A stretch of DNA of 11,146 bases from Thermococcus sp. (GTDB lineage Archaea; Methanobacteriota_B; Thermococci; Thermococcales; Thermococcaceae). How positions within the stretch are numbered: position 1 is the stretch's first letter; the number at the start of each line of letters is the position of its first letter. A program made the translations under genes and the position numbers. Under the pieces are notes generated by a model that worked only from the letters and a program-made list of their open reading frames with translations, searched no databases and had not been told where the DNA came from. Shown one piece after another: positions 5,265 to 11,146 of this stretch. Location of the stretch: NCBI GenBank assembly GCA_027035445.1, contig JALVUT010000171.1, positions 1-11,146 of the forward strand. The letters are read 5' to 3'.

Positions 5265-7543
5265 AAGGTAAAGATTGGGCATATCTTCTACTGCTTTTGG
5301 TTATATCGGTTCTTCTCTTCCTTGGCCTGCTTAATTCGGGTTCTCCTCCAGCTCTTTCAGTGGACGGAAACGGGCACCTATTCAAAATCCACAAACTCAT
5401 GGAATCGGGCTGGGAGCCATGGATAGAGGACTGGTATGCCGGCTTTCCATTTCTCAGATTTTATCCACCTGCATCCTACCTCCTCGCCGCCTCAATGGGA
5501 CGGCTTCTCGGGATGGACGTTCGCGGTTACGCCGTGACGTTGATGCTGACCTCCCTGATAGGTGCGGTCGCCCTGTGGGCTTACCTAGGGAGGCAGGGAA
5601 AGGAGCGATACGTGGCGCCGGTTGTTTTTCTCCTCTTCCCCTGGCATCTGGGAGTGGCTTACATTGAGGGGAATTTTCCCAGGGCAAACTCTATAAACCT
5701 CGCTCCGCTCTTCCTTCTCTCGGTCCTCTGGCTGGCGGACCACAGGAGTAGATACCTCTTCGCGGCTTCCCTGGGTATATCAACCGTCGTTCTCACCCAC
5801 CATTCAATAATAATCCCCCTCACTCTTACCACTATTGTCCTTCTCTGGGAGAAACTTCGGGAGGTAAATACCCTCTCGAACTCTGCAAAAGCCGCGGGGA
5901 TTGTAACGGTTCTCACCGCTTTCTGGTACGTTCCCTTTTTCATAGACAGAAGCTGGACGAACTTCTGGGATATCTATTCAAATACGTGGCTCTTCAGGGG
6001 GTACAGCATAAAGCCAGACTACTTCCTCCAGCCATCAGGAATAGCCTTTATAATCCTGCTCGGCGCGGTGCTTCTTGGAGGGGCCATGAGGAAGAGTCTG
6101 GAATGGAGAAAGCCCGCGCTTCTCCTTGTGTTCATCTACCTCTCCTTCGGTGCGTATTCGCCCACACCCTGGGTGCATTCCATTCCACCACTTTCAATAA
6201 TTCCTCCATATAGGTGGATGGACATGACAAACCTCCTCGTCCCGCTCATTGTTTCAGACTTCCTAACTGGCCTGACGTTTAAATGGAGGACCTTAACCGC
6301 GTTTCTTCTCTCTTCGCTTCTCCTAGTGGGGTTGGTGCTAACTCCCGTTGAATTAACCCCTTACCCAAGAGAACTTGTGAACCTCTCAGACTTTCTTAAA
6401 CAGCAACATGGGAACGACTGGAGGTTCCTCGTGTATCCACCAACGGGGCAGGCGCTTTACAGCTACATGCCCGCACTCTGTGGAAAGGCCACAATGAACG
6501 GCTGGTATCATGAGGGAAACCCCGCAGGAAAGGGTGAGTGGACTATGTGGTATCTTCTGGATACCGGGAGAAACGCCTCCCCCTATCTGAAAGCCTACGC
6601 GGTCAGGTTTTTCATAACCCCTCTGAACGTTTCCCCCTACGGCTACAGGCCGGTCTCAAGGGTCGGGAACTACAGGGTATACGAGTCCAACACAACCTTT
6701 GTTGAGAGGGTGGACTTCGTTCTAACGGGGAGGTTCTATGAAATGCCCCTCAACTACGCATACCTCAAAAACCCCAAAGAGCTGAGGTTCCTCCCCCCGG
6801 GTTCCGTTGGTGTCATCTACTCCGGTCAGCCCGATAAGAAAGCGGAGGGTATCCTCAGGGAGTTCGTTAAGAAAGGTGGCACCCTACTCTGGATACCTGA
6901 GGCAAGAGGAAAGCTGTTTGGGATAAAGGCGTATATAGTTCCAATAAACAGTTCAGCCCTTCACTCAGAGGTGTACAACGTATCCCTTTTTTCACCGTTC
7001 AGATACAAGGGGGGACCATGGTATGGTCCGGTGTTCGAAACCGGGAAGCCCTTGGTAAAGATGGGAAATGAGAACCTGATTGGTGAAGTTAAGATAGGCA
7101 GGGGAAGGCTTTACCTTGTGGGGGGTAACCTCCTGTTTCACGCACTCTACTGGAACTCAAGATATGAGCTTGGGCTTCTAAGGGATCTCCTAGATGAAAG
7201 GAACGACTTCAGATACCTATGGGGAAACGTCTCAGACGGTGAGTACTCAGCCAGGTTCTCGGCCGATGGACCGGCTCTTATTCGCATCTCCGAGGCATAC
7301 TTTCCATACTGGCGTGTTGTGGTGAACGGGAGGGAGGCCAAGATCTTGAGGGACGACAGAACGGGGCTTACGCTCGTTCCGGTCAATGGGAGTGGCGAGA
7401 TTAAGGGGGAATTCAGGGATCCATTCCTGCCAATGAGGCTCTACTCCGCAATAGCGTGGCTGATAACTGCTCTATATGTCCTCCTTGAATTTCCCCCAAA
7501 AAGGAGAAAGGTCAGAATAAAGCGGAGAATCAAAGCTCCCTGA
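5261..7543 (+). CDS. PTPS_related/YfhO-like multi-pass membrane protein, probable GT-C-type glycosyltransferase
   Basis: The protein has 760 residues. After a first helix (7-25) comes a conserved outer loop with DGNGHLFK (35-42) and WYAGFPFLRFYPP (58-70). This is the hallmark of PF10131, which is named for a PTPS-like resemblance but consists of membrane proteins similar to GT-C enzymes using lipid-linked sugars; the Asp and His would be the candidate catalytic residues. Further helices follow to about 365. Residues ~370-730 are soluble and probably outside the cell, with several N-X-S/T sequons. They include a Rossmann-like part (GTLLWIPEARGKL) and a beta domain with AYFPYWRVVVNG, like the C-terminus of YfhO proteins. 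A last helix (~730-748) ends in a very basic cytoplasmic tail. GTG 5261 overlaps the previous stop (GTGA) and has GGAGGGTGG upstream. The 3' end overlaps the convergent glucanotransferase by 14 bp. The substrate is unknown. Glycoprotein or polysaccharide assembly with the nearby family 2 glycosyltransferase is inferred. Confidence 0.85.
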   Translation: MKGKDWAYLLLLLVISVLLFLGLLNSGSPPALSVDGNGHLFKIHKLMESGWEPWIEDWYAGFPFLRFYPPASYLLAASMGRLLGMDVRGYAVTLMLTSLIGAVALWAYLGRQGKERYVAPVVFLLFPWHLGVAYIEGNFPRANSINLAPLFLLSVLWLADHRSRYLFAASLGISTVVLTHHSIIIPLTLTTIVLLWEKLREVNTLSNSAKAAGIVTVLTAFWYVPFFIDRSWTNFWDIYSNTWLFRGYSIKPDYFLQPSGIAFIILLGAVLLGGAMRKSLEWRKPALLLVFIYLSFGAYSPTPWVHSIPPLSIIPPYRWMDMTNLLVPLIVSDFLTGLTFKWRTLTAFLLSSLLLVGLVLTPVELTPYPRELVNLSDFLKQQHGNDWRFLVYPPTGQALYSYMPALCGKATMNGWYHEGNPAGKGEWTMWYLLDTGRNASPYLKAYAVRFFITPLNVSPYGYRPVSRVGNYRVYESNTTFVERVDFVLTGRFYEMPLNYAYLKNPKELRFLPPGSVGVIYSGQPDKKAEGILREFVKKGGTLLWIPEARGKLFGIKAYIVPINSSALHSEVYNVSLFSPFRYKGGPWYGPVFETGKPLVKMGNENLIGEVKIGRGRLYLVGGNLLFHALYWNSRYELGLLRDLLDERNDFRYLWGNVSDGEYSARFSADGPALIRISEAYFPYWRVVVNGREAKILRDDRTGLTLVPVNGSGEIKGEFRDPFLPMRLYSAIAWLITALYVLLEFPPKRRKVRIKRRIKAP

Positions 7544-9488
7544 ACCTCAACCTGAACTTCAGCTCATCCCCGATCGGAAACAGGAGCGTGTAGCTGACAC
7601 CCTGCTGAATGAAGTCCCAGCCGGCCTCACTCTTGCTCAGTGTCTTCACCGGGTACTTCCACACCCTCGCCTCACTGTCAATTTCTATTCCTACCTTTCC
7701 AATGCCGTAGGGGTCATTGATCTCGAATTTCGCAGCCTTGAACTCTGCTGGCTCCTCCATAACGCTGTGAACGGCCAGATTTAGCTCCACACCGAAGAGA
7801 ACCCTGAAGTCACTCCTAACGGTGTAGTCAACGACGAAACCGTCCTCCACAACGCGGAACCTCTTCTCCACCTCTGTGTTCTTCCCGCTGACCTTTCCGT
7901 TGCGTTCGAGGGTTACCCCGCCCTCAAAGGTGGTGAAGTTGTAGGCGCCATCGAGAAAATCCCCAAGTTCCATGTACCTGTTGAGCCTGTACTCGTCAAG
8001 GGTCGCCTCTAGGTCGAGGAAGTGATCCTGAAGAAGGGCACGGAGGTGGTCGTCGTAGGCCAGCTCACGCCTTATCTCATCAGGTACCCGTTCTCCAAGT
8101 TCATGTATGCTGGCAACACCCTCCTTGCCGCCCTCTTCAGGGGTAGCCCCCTCTGGAATCTCATGATAGTGTTCCCATCTTCTGGCCAGAACATTGTTGT
8201 AGTTGACGGCCCTTCTCTTCGAGCTGAATTCGAAGAGTGCTCCGCCGTAAGTAGGTTTAAGGACAGCGTAGAAGTTAGCATTTTCCAGAAAGACCTCATC
8301 ACGGCCGTCGAAGTCGATATCGCTGACAAAGCTCCCAGTGGAGACGAAGCTGTTCGCCCTTATGAGGTTCTTCCAGACCGCCCTGCGGAGGTGCGGGAGG
8401 TAAACTCCTCCGAAAACACCGTGCCAGTAGGCGTCGTTGCACTGGGCCCTGAAGACGAAGTGCCTCGCTTCGGGATTCTCCCTGACCAGCTTGCTCACCA
8501 TCAGCATGCGCTTGTGCATGTAGTTGCTCTCCGGGTACTTGAAGAAGAAATTCTTCCAGATGCCACCGCGTACGAAGACCCGGTACCTCTCAAACTGGTT
8601 CTGCTCCTTCAACCTCTCCACGAACTCGACGAAGAGCTTTGCCTGCCTCGCCGGAAGGGACCACTCACTCATCTCGAAGTAGGAGGCTATCGGGAGGTAA
8701 ACAAGGCCCCTAGGTTTAAACCTCGAAAGGTACTCCGAGTAGAGGGTGATGTTTATCCTCTCATCGCTTGAGACCCTGTCAAAGAACTCCCTCAGCCAGC
8801 CCTTCCCATAGACCCACTCGTGGGTCCCGGGCCAGACACCAAACTTCTCCCCGTCGTCGTGGAAGACCGCGAGCCGGCTCCCGTCGCCATCGTCAAGGCT
8901 GTGTAGATAGTCGAGGGTTTTCTCAACCGGCCGGAACGGAATCAGATAGCGGAGCTTCTCGTCTATCGGGAAGACGGTTATAACCTCCCCACCATCCTCG
9001 GTATAGTAGGGCCAGTAGAGTTCCTCCTTCGCCAGTCCGGCGCTCATGAAGTGGTAGTCGTCGACGATGACGTACTCTATCCCAGCCGCACGGAGGCTTT
9101 TAACGAGTTCAGGCTGCCAGACGCGCTCGGTGAGCCATACACCCCTGGCATCGTAACCTACATTCATGGCAAAGTCCTTGAGAAGGTTTATCTGCTCTAT
9201 CCTATCCTCCTTCGGTATGGACGCGAGAACCGGTTCGTAGAAGCCTGCGACCACTATCTCAAGCTGGCCCCCCCTCACAAGACGCCGCAGAAGATCCATG
9301 TGTTCGGGCCTGTTGGCCATTATCCACTCAAAAAGCGGACCAGAATAATGAACTGCGACCTTCATATTTGGGTACTCCTCAAGGGTCTCCATAAACGGAT
9401 TGTACGACCTATCGTAAGCGCTCTCAAACACCCACCCAAAGTTTCCTAGAGGTTGATGGTTGTGGATCCCGAACACAAAATTCAGCAT
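7530..9488 (-). CDS. jgt: GH57 4-alpha-glucanotransferase (EC 2.4.1.25)
   Basis: This 652-residue cytoplasmic enzyme moves alpha-1,4-glucan segments between maltodextrins, releasing glucose and making longer chains (and cycloamylose), and so helps use imported maltodextrins. There is no signal peptide. Residues 7-14 (GIHNHQPL) open the GH57 barrel. WLTERVWQPE (118-127) contains Glu121, matching nucleophile Glu123 of the T. litoralis enzyme, and FHDDGEKFG (209-217) contains Asp212, matching acid/base Asp214. The second half is the beta-sandwich domain, ending GWDFIQQGVSYTLLFP near the C-terminus. Length and sequence agree with the T. litoralis (659 aa) and T. kodakarensis enzymes. P. furiosus AmyA belongs to the same subfamily and was called an alpha-amylase, so some hydrolysis is possible. 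The start is fixed by GGAGGGGAGG (9500-9491). A perfect TGM operator covers the predicted transcription start, so repression without maltodextrin by the TrmBL1/Tgr regulator is expected. Its 3' end overlaps the convergent membrane protein by 14 bp. Confidence 0.95.
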   Translation of the reverse strand: MLNFVFGIHNHQPLGNFGWVFESAYDRSYNPFMETLEEYPNMKVAVHYSGPLFEWIMANRPEHMDLLRRLVRGGQLEIVVAGFYEPVLASIPKEDRIEQINLLKDFAMNVGYDARGVWLTERVWQPELVKSLRAAGIEYVIVDDYHFMSAGLAKEELYWPYYTEDGGEVITVFPIDEKLRYLIPFRPVEKTLDYLHSLDDGDGSRLAVFHDDGEKFGVWPGTHEWVYGKGWLREFFDRVSSDERINITLYSEYLSRFKPRGLVYLPIASYFEMSEWSLPARQAKLFVEFVERLKEQNQFERYRVFVRGGIWKNFFFKYPESNYMHKRMLMVSKLVRENPEARHFVFRAQCNDAYWHGVFGGVYLPHLRRAVWKNLIRANSFVSTGSFVSDIDFDGRDEVFLENANFYAVLKPTYGGALFEFSSKRRAVNYNNVLARRWEHYHEIPEGATPEEGGKEGVASIHELGERVPDEIRRELAYDDHLRALLQDHFLDLEATLDEYRLNRYMELGDFLDGAYNFTTFEGGVTLERNGKVSGKNTEVEKRFRVVEDGFVVDYTVRSDFRVLFGVELNLAVHSVMEEPAEFKAAKFEINDPYGIGKVGIEIDSEARVWKYPVKTLSKSEAGWDFIQQGVSYTLLFPIGDELKFRLRFREL

Positions 9489-9507
9489 TCCCTCCCCTCC
9501 ATGTTGT

Positions 9508-9524
9508 TATCACTGTGGGTGATA
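9508..9524. promoter_or_regulatory. Perfect Thermococcales Glycolytic Motif (TGM), site 1
   Basis: TATCAC-TGTGG-GTGATA matches the TGM consensus TATCAC-N5-GTGATA at all 12 defined positions. TGM is the site of TrmBL1 (P. furiosus) and Tgr (T. kodakarensis), which bind without maltodextrin. For the minus-strand glucanotransferase it lies downstream of the TATA and covers the predicted start (~9513), the repressing position. For the plus-strand gene it ends 2 bp before the BRE, the activating position. Confidence 0.9.
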
Positions 9525-9526
9525 TT

Positions 9527-9544
9527 GGAAAAGGTATATAAATA
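9527..9544 (+). promoter_or_regulatory. BRE/TATA promoter of the secreted module protein
   Basis: GGAAAAGG (BRE, 9527-9534) directly precedes TATATAAATA (9535-9544), a near-ideal archaeal core promoter. Start of transcription is expected at about 9561-9565, giving a leader of roughly 35 bases that contains the two degenerate TGM copies. Confidence 0.8.
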
Positions 9545-9550
9545 TTTTAT
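9535..9550 (-). promoter_or_regulatory. BRE/TATA promoter of the glucanotransferase
   Basis: On the minus strand the same bases read ATAAAATA (BRE-like) followed by TTTATATA (9542-9535). Start of transcription is expected near 9513, inside TGM site 1, leaving about 25 bases of leader that contain GGAGGGGAGG. The two divergent promoters therefore use the same TATA base pairs. Confidence 0.7.
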
Positions 9551-9553
9551 GCA

Positions 9554-9593
9554 CAGGTATCATCAATGGTGAACAGGTATCACCTGGGGTGAA
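9554..9593 (+). repeat. Two 20-bp direct repeats carrying TGM-like sites
   Basis: CAGGTATCATCAATGGTGAA (9554-9573) is followed at once by CAGGTATCACCTGGGGTGAA (9574-9593). They are 16/20 identical, and all four differences fall around the centre of the embedded TGM-like site. A 20-bp period is close to two helix turns, so two regulator dimers would bind on the same face of the DNA. Confidence 0.8.
9558..9574. promoter_or_regulatory. Degenerate TGM, site 2
   Basis: TATCAT-CAATG-GTGAAC matches the TGM consensus at 9 of 12 positions (left half 5/6, right half 4/6). It lies over the predicted transcription start of the plus-strand gene, where a bound regulator would block initiation. Confidence 0.6.
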
Positions 9594-9594
9594 T
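9578..9594. promoter_or_regulatory. Degenerate TGM, site 3, overlapping the Shine-Dalgarno
   Basis: TATCAC-CTGGG-GTGAAT matches the TGM consensus at 10 of 12 positions (left half perfect, right half 4/6). Its right part, GGGGTGA (9586-9592), is also the ribosome-binding site of the gene starting at 9598. Confidence 0.65.
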
Positions 9595-9597
9595 AAC

Positions 9598-11146
9598 ATG
9601 CGTAAGGGGATAGCGTTTTTGACCATATTTTTAGTTTTGGCCGGTCTTGTTCCGGCAACAGGACTAGTCAGTGCTGCTTACGGTCAGAAGATCATAAACG
9701 GTAACCTCAGTGACTGGACCAGTTCCGACCTTATAGCCACTGGTGTGAACAACGGCCTTGCTGGTGCGGATCTGGATAAACTGTACGTCTCATGGGACGA
9801 TCAGTACCTTTACATCGCACTCAAAACCAACAACACCCAGAGCTGGGACGTGGCCTACGGTATCGGGATAGATGTCAATCCAGGAAGTGGAGAAGGCTAC
9901 ACTGGGGGAAGCAGTCCCTCAGACTCATGGGGCAGGAGTATCGGCTTTGGAAACGGCTTTGCAGTTGACTACGAAATCTACTTCTGGTGGAGCGGAAGTT
10001 CGGGTATGGGGACGGACAACTTCAACACGTGGACGGGAAGTGGATGGAGCTATAACAGCATAAGCGGCGTTGGAGGAGCCTTCGCCTACACTGGTAACAC
10101 TTCCACAGGTCTCCAGACGATCGAAATAAAGATACCGTGGAGTGCCCTCGGTGGCAGGCCCGAGAAGATGGCCATCATGGCGTGGGTTACTGGTGGAAGC
10201 GGGAGCGCGGTTGACAGTCTGCCCGTAGACCCGGCGATAAACTACTCGGACATAAACTCCGAATGGGGTGACACCGACGTCTTCACAAACATGGCCCTGA
10301 TATACCCCTCACCCAAGACCATAGACGGCAACCTCAGCGACTGGGGCCCCTCCGATCTGATAGCAGTCGGAAAGGACAACGGCCTTGCTGGTGCGGATCT
10401 GGATAAACTGTACGTCTCATGGGACGATCAGTACCTTTACATCGCACTCAAAACCAACAACACTGCCAGCTGGGATGTAGCTTATGGCTTTGGAATAGAC
10501 GTTAACCCAGGTAGCGGGGAGGGTTACACTGGGGGAAGCAGTCCCTCAGACTCATGGGGCAGGAGTATCGGCTTTGGAAACGGCTTTGCAGTTGACTACG
10601 AAATCTACTTCTGGTGGGATGGAAACAGCGGCTCCATAACGGCGAACAACTTCAACGCCTGGACGGGAAGTGGATGGAACTATGAGTCTCTCTCCGACGT
10701 TGGGGCGAAGTTTGCCTACACCGGCAACTCATCGACGGGCCTCAAAACTCTCGAGATAGCCATCCCCTGGAGTGCCCTTGGAGGGAAACATCCCAAGTTC
10801 GCGGTTATGGCGTGGGTTACTGGTGGAAGCGGGAGCGCGGTTGACAGTCTGCCCGTAGACCCGGCGATAAACTACTCGGACATAAACTCCGAATGGGGTG
10901 ACACCGACGTCTTCACAAACATGCTCACCGCCGAGTGGTTCCTAATGCCGGACCTCACCGTCTCCATTAACGGGCCCACAGTAGTTGGTCTCAACCGTGT
11001 TGCCCATTACAACCTGACTGTCAAAAACCTCGGCTCCTTAGCAGCCGACAACTTCAGCGTTGTCCTCTACGTTGACAACTCGACCTTCGGCGAGTGGAAT
11101 CTAAGCCTTGGCCCGGGTGGGAGCACGGCCCTGCCCTTTAATCTTA
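9598..11146 (+). CDS. Secreted protein with two near-identical beta-rich modules and a CARDB-like domain (3' end outside window)
   Basis: 516 residues are visible with no stop. Residues 1-26 are a signal peptide (MRKGIAFLTIFLVLAGL..., cleavage likely after VSA), so the protein is exported. Module 1 (33-232) and module 2 (242-442) both run from I[ND]GNLSDW to DTDVFTNM. Their order of strands (LDKLYVSWDDQYLYIALKT, IDVNPGSGEG, FAVDYEIYFWW, EI.IPWSALGG, AVMAWVTGGSG) resembles DOMON/CBM9-like sugar-binding beta-sandwiches, with many exposed Trp and Tyr. Residues ~451-516 (MPDLTVSI...VKNLGS...YVDNSTFG...LGPGGST) look like a CARDB adhesion-type domain. No catalytic domain is seen; one may follow, as in extracellular amylases and pullulanases. 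ATG 9598 has GGGGTGA five bases upstream. TGM sites and the divergent glucanotransferase point to a role in extracellular starch or pullulan capture or breakdown. The modules' DNA is a mosaic of identical and diverged blocks. Confidence 0.9.
   Translation, partial: MRKGIAFLTIFLVLAGLVPATGLVSAAYGQKIINGNLSDWTSSDLIATGVNNGLAGADLDKLYVSWDDQYLYIALKTNNTQSWDVAYGIGIDVNPGSGEGYTGGSSPSDSWGRSIGFGNGFAVDYEIYFWWSGSSGMGTDNFNTWTGSGWSYNSISGVGGAFAYTGNTSTGLQTIEIKIPWSALGGRPEKMAIMAWVTGGSGSAVDSLPVDPAINYSDINSEWGDTDVFTNMALIYPSPKTIDGNLSDWGPSDLIAVGKDNGLAGADLDKLYVSWDDQYLYIALKTNNTASWDVAYGFGIDVNPGSGEGYTGGSSPSDSWGRSIGFGNGFAVDYEIYFWWDGNSGSITANNFNAWTGSGWNYESLSDVGAKFAYTGNSSTGLKTLEIAIPWSALGGKHPKFAVMAWVTGGSGSAVDSLPVDPAINYSDINSEWGDTDVFTNMLTAEWFLMPDLTVSINGPTVVGLNRVAHYNLTVKNLGSLAADNFSVVLYVDNSTFGEWNLSLGPGGSTALPFNL
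9694..10293 (+). repeat. Intragenic module repeat, copy 1 of 2
   Basis: This copy is 200 codons and pairs with 10321-10923 at an offset of 627 bp, changing to 630 bp after one codon is gained in copy 2. Exactly identical blocks are 9749-9836 (88 bp), 9898-9990 (93 bp) and 10177-10293 (117 bp). Segments between them are clearly diverged. Confidence 0.95.
10321..10923 (+). repeat. Intragenic module repeat, copy 2 of 2
   Basis: This copy is 201 codons. Blocks identical to copy 1 are 10376-10463, 10525-10617 and 10807-10923. A linker of about nine residues (ALIYPSPKT) separates the copies, and the CARDB-like domain follows copy 2 almost directly. Confidence 0.95.

Noticed and set aside
8022..8771. 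249-codon open frame on the plus strand
   Set aside because: It lies wholly antisense to the well-recognised GH57 gene and is low in recognisable features; it is a by-product of the GC-rich codon pattern of that gene.
9694..10923. The repeat as a mobile element or assembly duplication
   Set aside because: It stays in frame, its edges match protein module edges, and diverged segments lie between identical ones; a simple assembly duplicate would be identical throughout. Misassembly of the identical blocks alone cannot be fully excluded without reads.
1..11146. tRNA or rRNA genes, CRISPR arrays, IS elements, toxin-antitoxin or defence genes
   Set aside because: Reading both strands showed no cloverleaf, no regularly spaced short repeats, no transposase motifs and no recognisable defence proteins.

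Overview
The window looks like a Thermococcales chromosome, most likely Thermococcus. Several independent signs agree: two consecutive surface proteins end in the CGP-CTERM tail that I know only from this group; a DUF257-family gene is present; there is a GH57 4-alpha-glucanotransferase very close to the T. litoralis and T. kodakarensis enzymes as I recall them; promoters are of the archaeal BRE/TATA type; Shine-Dalgarno sites are of the GGTGA type; and there is a perfect Thermococcales Glycolytic Motif (TGM), TATCAC-N5-GTGATA.

Layout from left to right. (1) 1-1047: the 3' end of one CGP-CTERM surface protein and a complete second one, translationally coupled. (2) 1106-2053: a TtuA/NcsA-type tRNA 2-thiolation enzyme. 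(3) 2249-3447: a two-gene operon of a DUF257 protein and a small multi-pass membrane protein (ATGA overlap). It converges on (4) 4783-3440 on the minus strand, a BcsA-like membrane-anchored family 2 glycosyltransferase. (5) 4818-7543: a 148-aa protein of unknown function coupled by a GTGA overlap to a 760-aa PTPS_related/YfhO-like multi-pass membrane protein. Genes 4 and 5 diverge from a 34-bp gap and may together be a surface-glycan module. (6) 9488-7530 on the minus strand: a cytoplasmic GH57 4-alpha-glucanotransferase. (7) 9598 to the right edge: the first 516 residues of a secreted protein with a signal peptide, two nearly identical ~200-residue beta-rich modules and the start of a CARDB-like domain. 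Its C-terminus lies outside the window.

The most informative part is 9489-10923. The 109-bp divergent promoter between the glucanotransferase and the secreted protein carries one perfect TGM and two half-degenerate copies in a 20-bp tandem repeat, one of which overlaps the Shine-Dalgarno site. This links the secreted protein to alpha-glucan use even though no catalytic domain is visible. Inside that gene the two modules form a mosaic: blocks of 88, 93 and 117 bp are exactly identical, yet one of the intervening segments has changed almost every wobble base. This is the pattern expected from patchy gene conversion.

The window is densely packed. Two convergent pairs overlap at their 3' ends (8 and 14 bp) and both divergent pairs appear to share one TATA element. 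No RNA gene, IS element, CRISPR array or gene-free stretch above 300 bp was seen.
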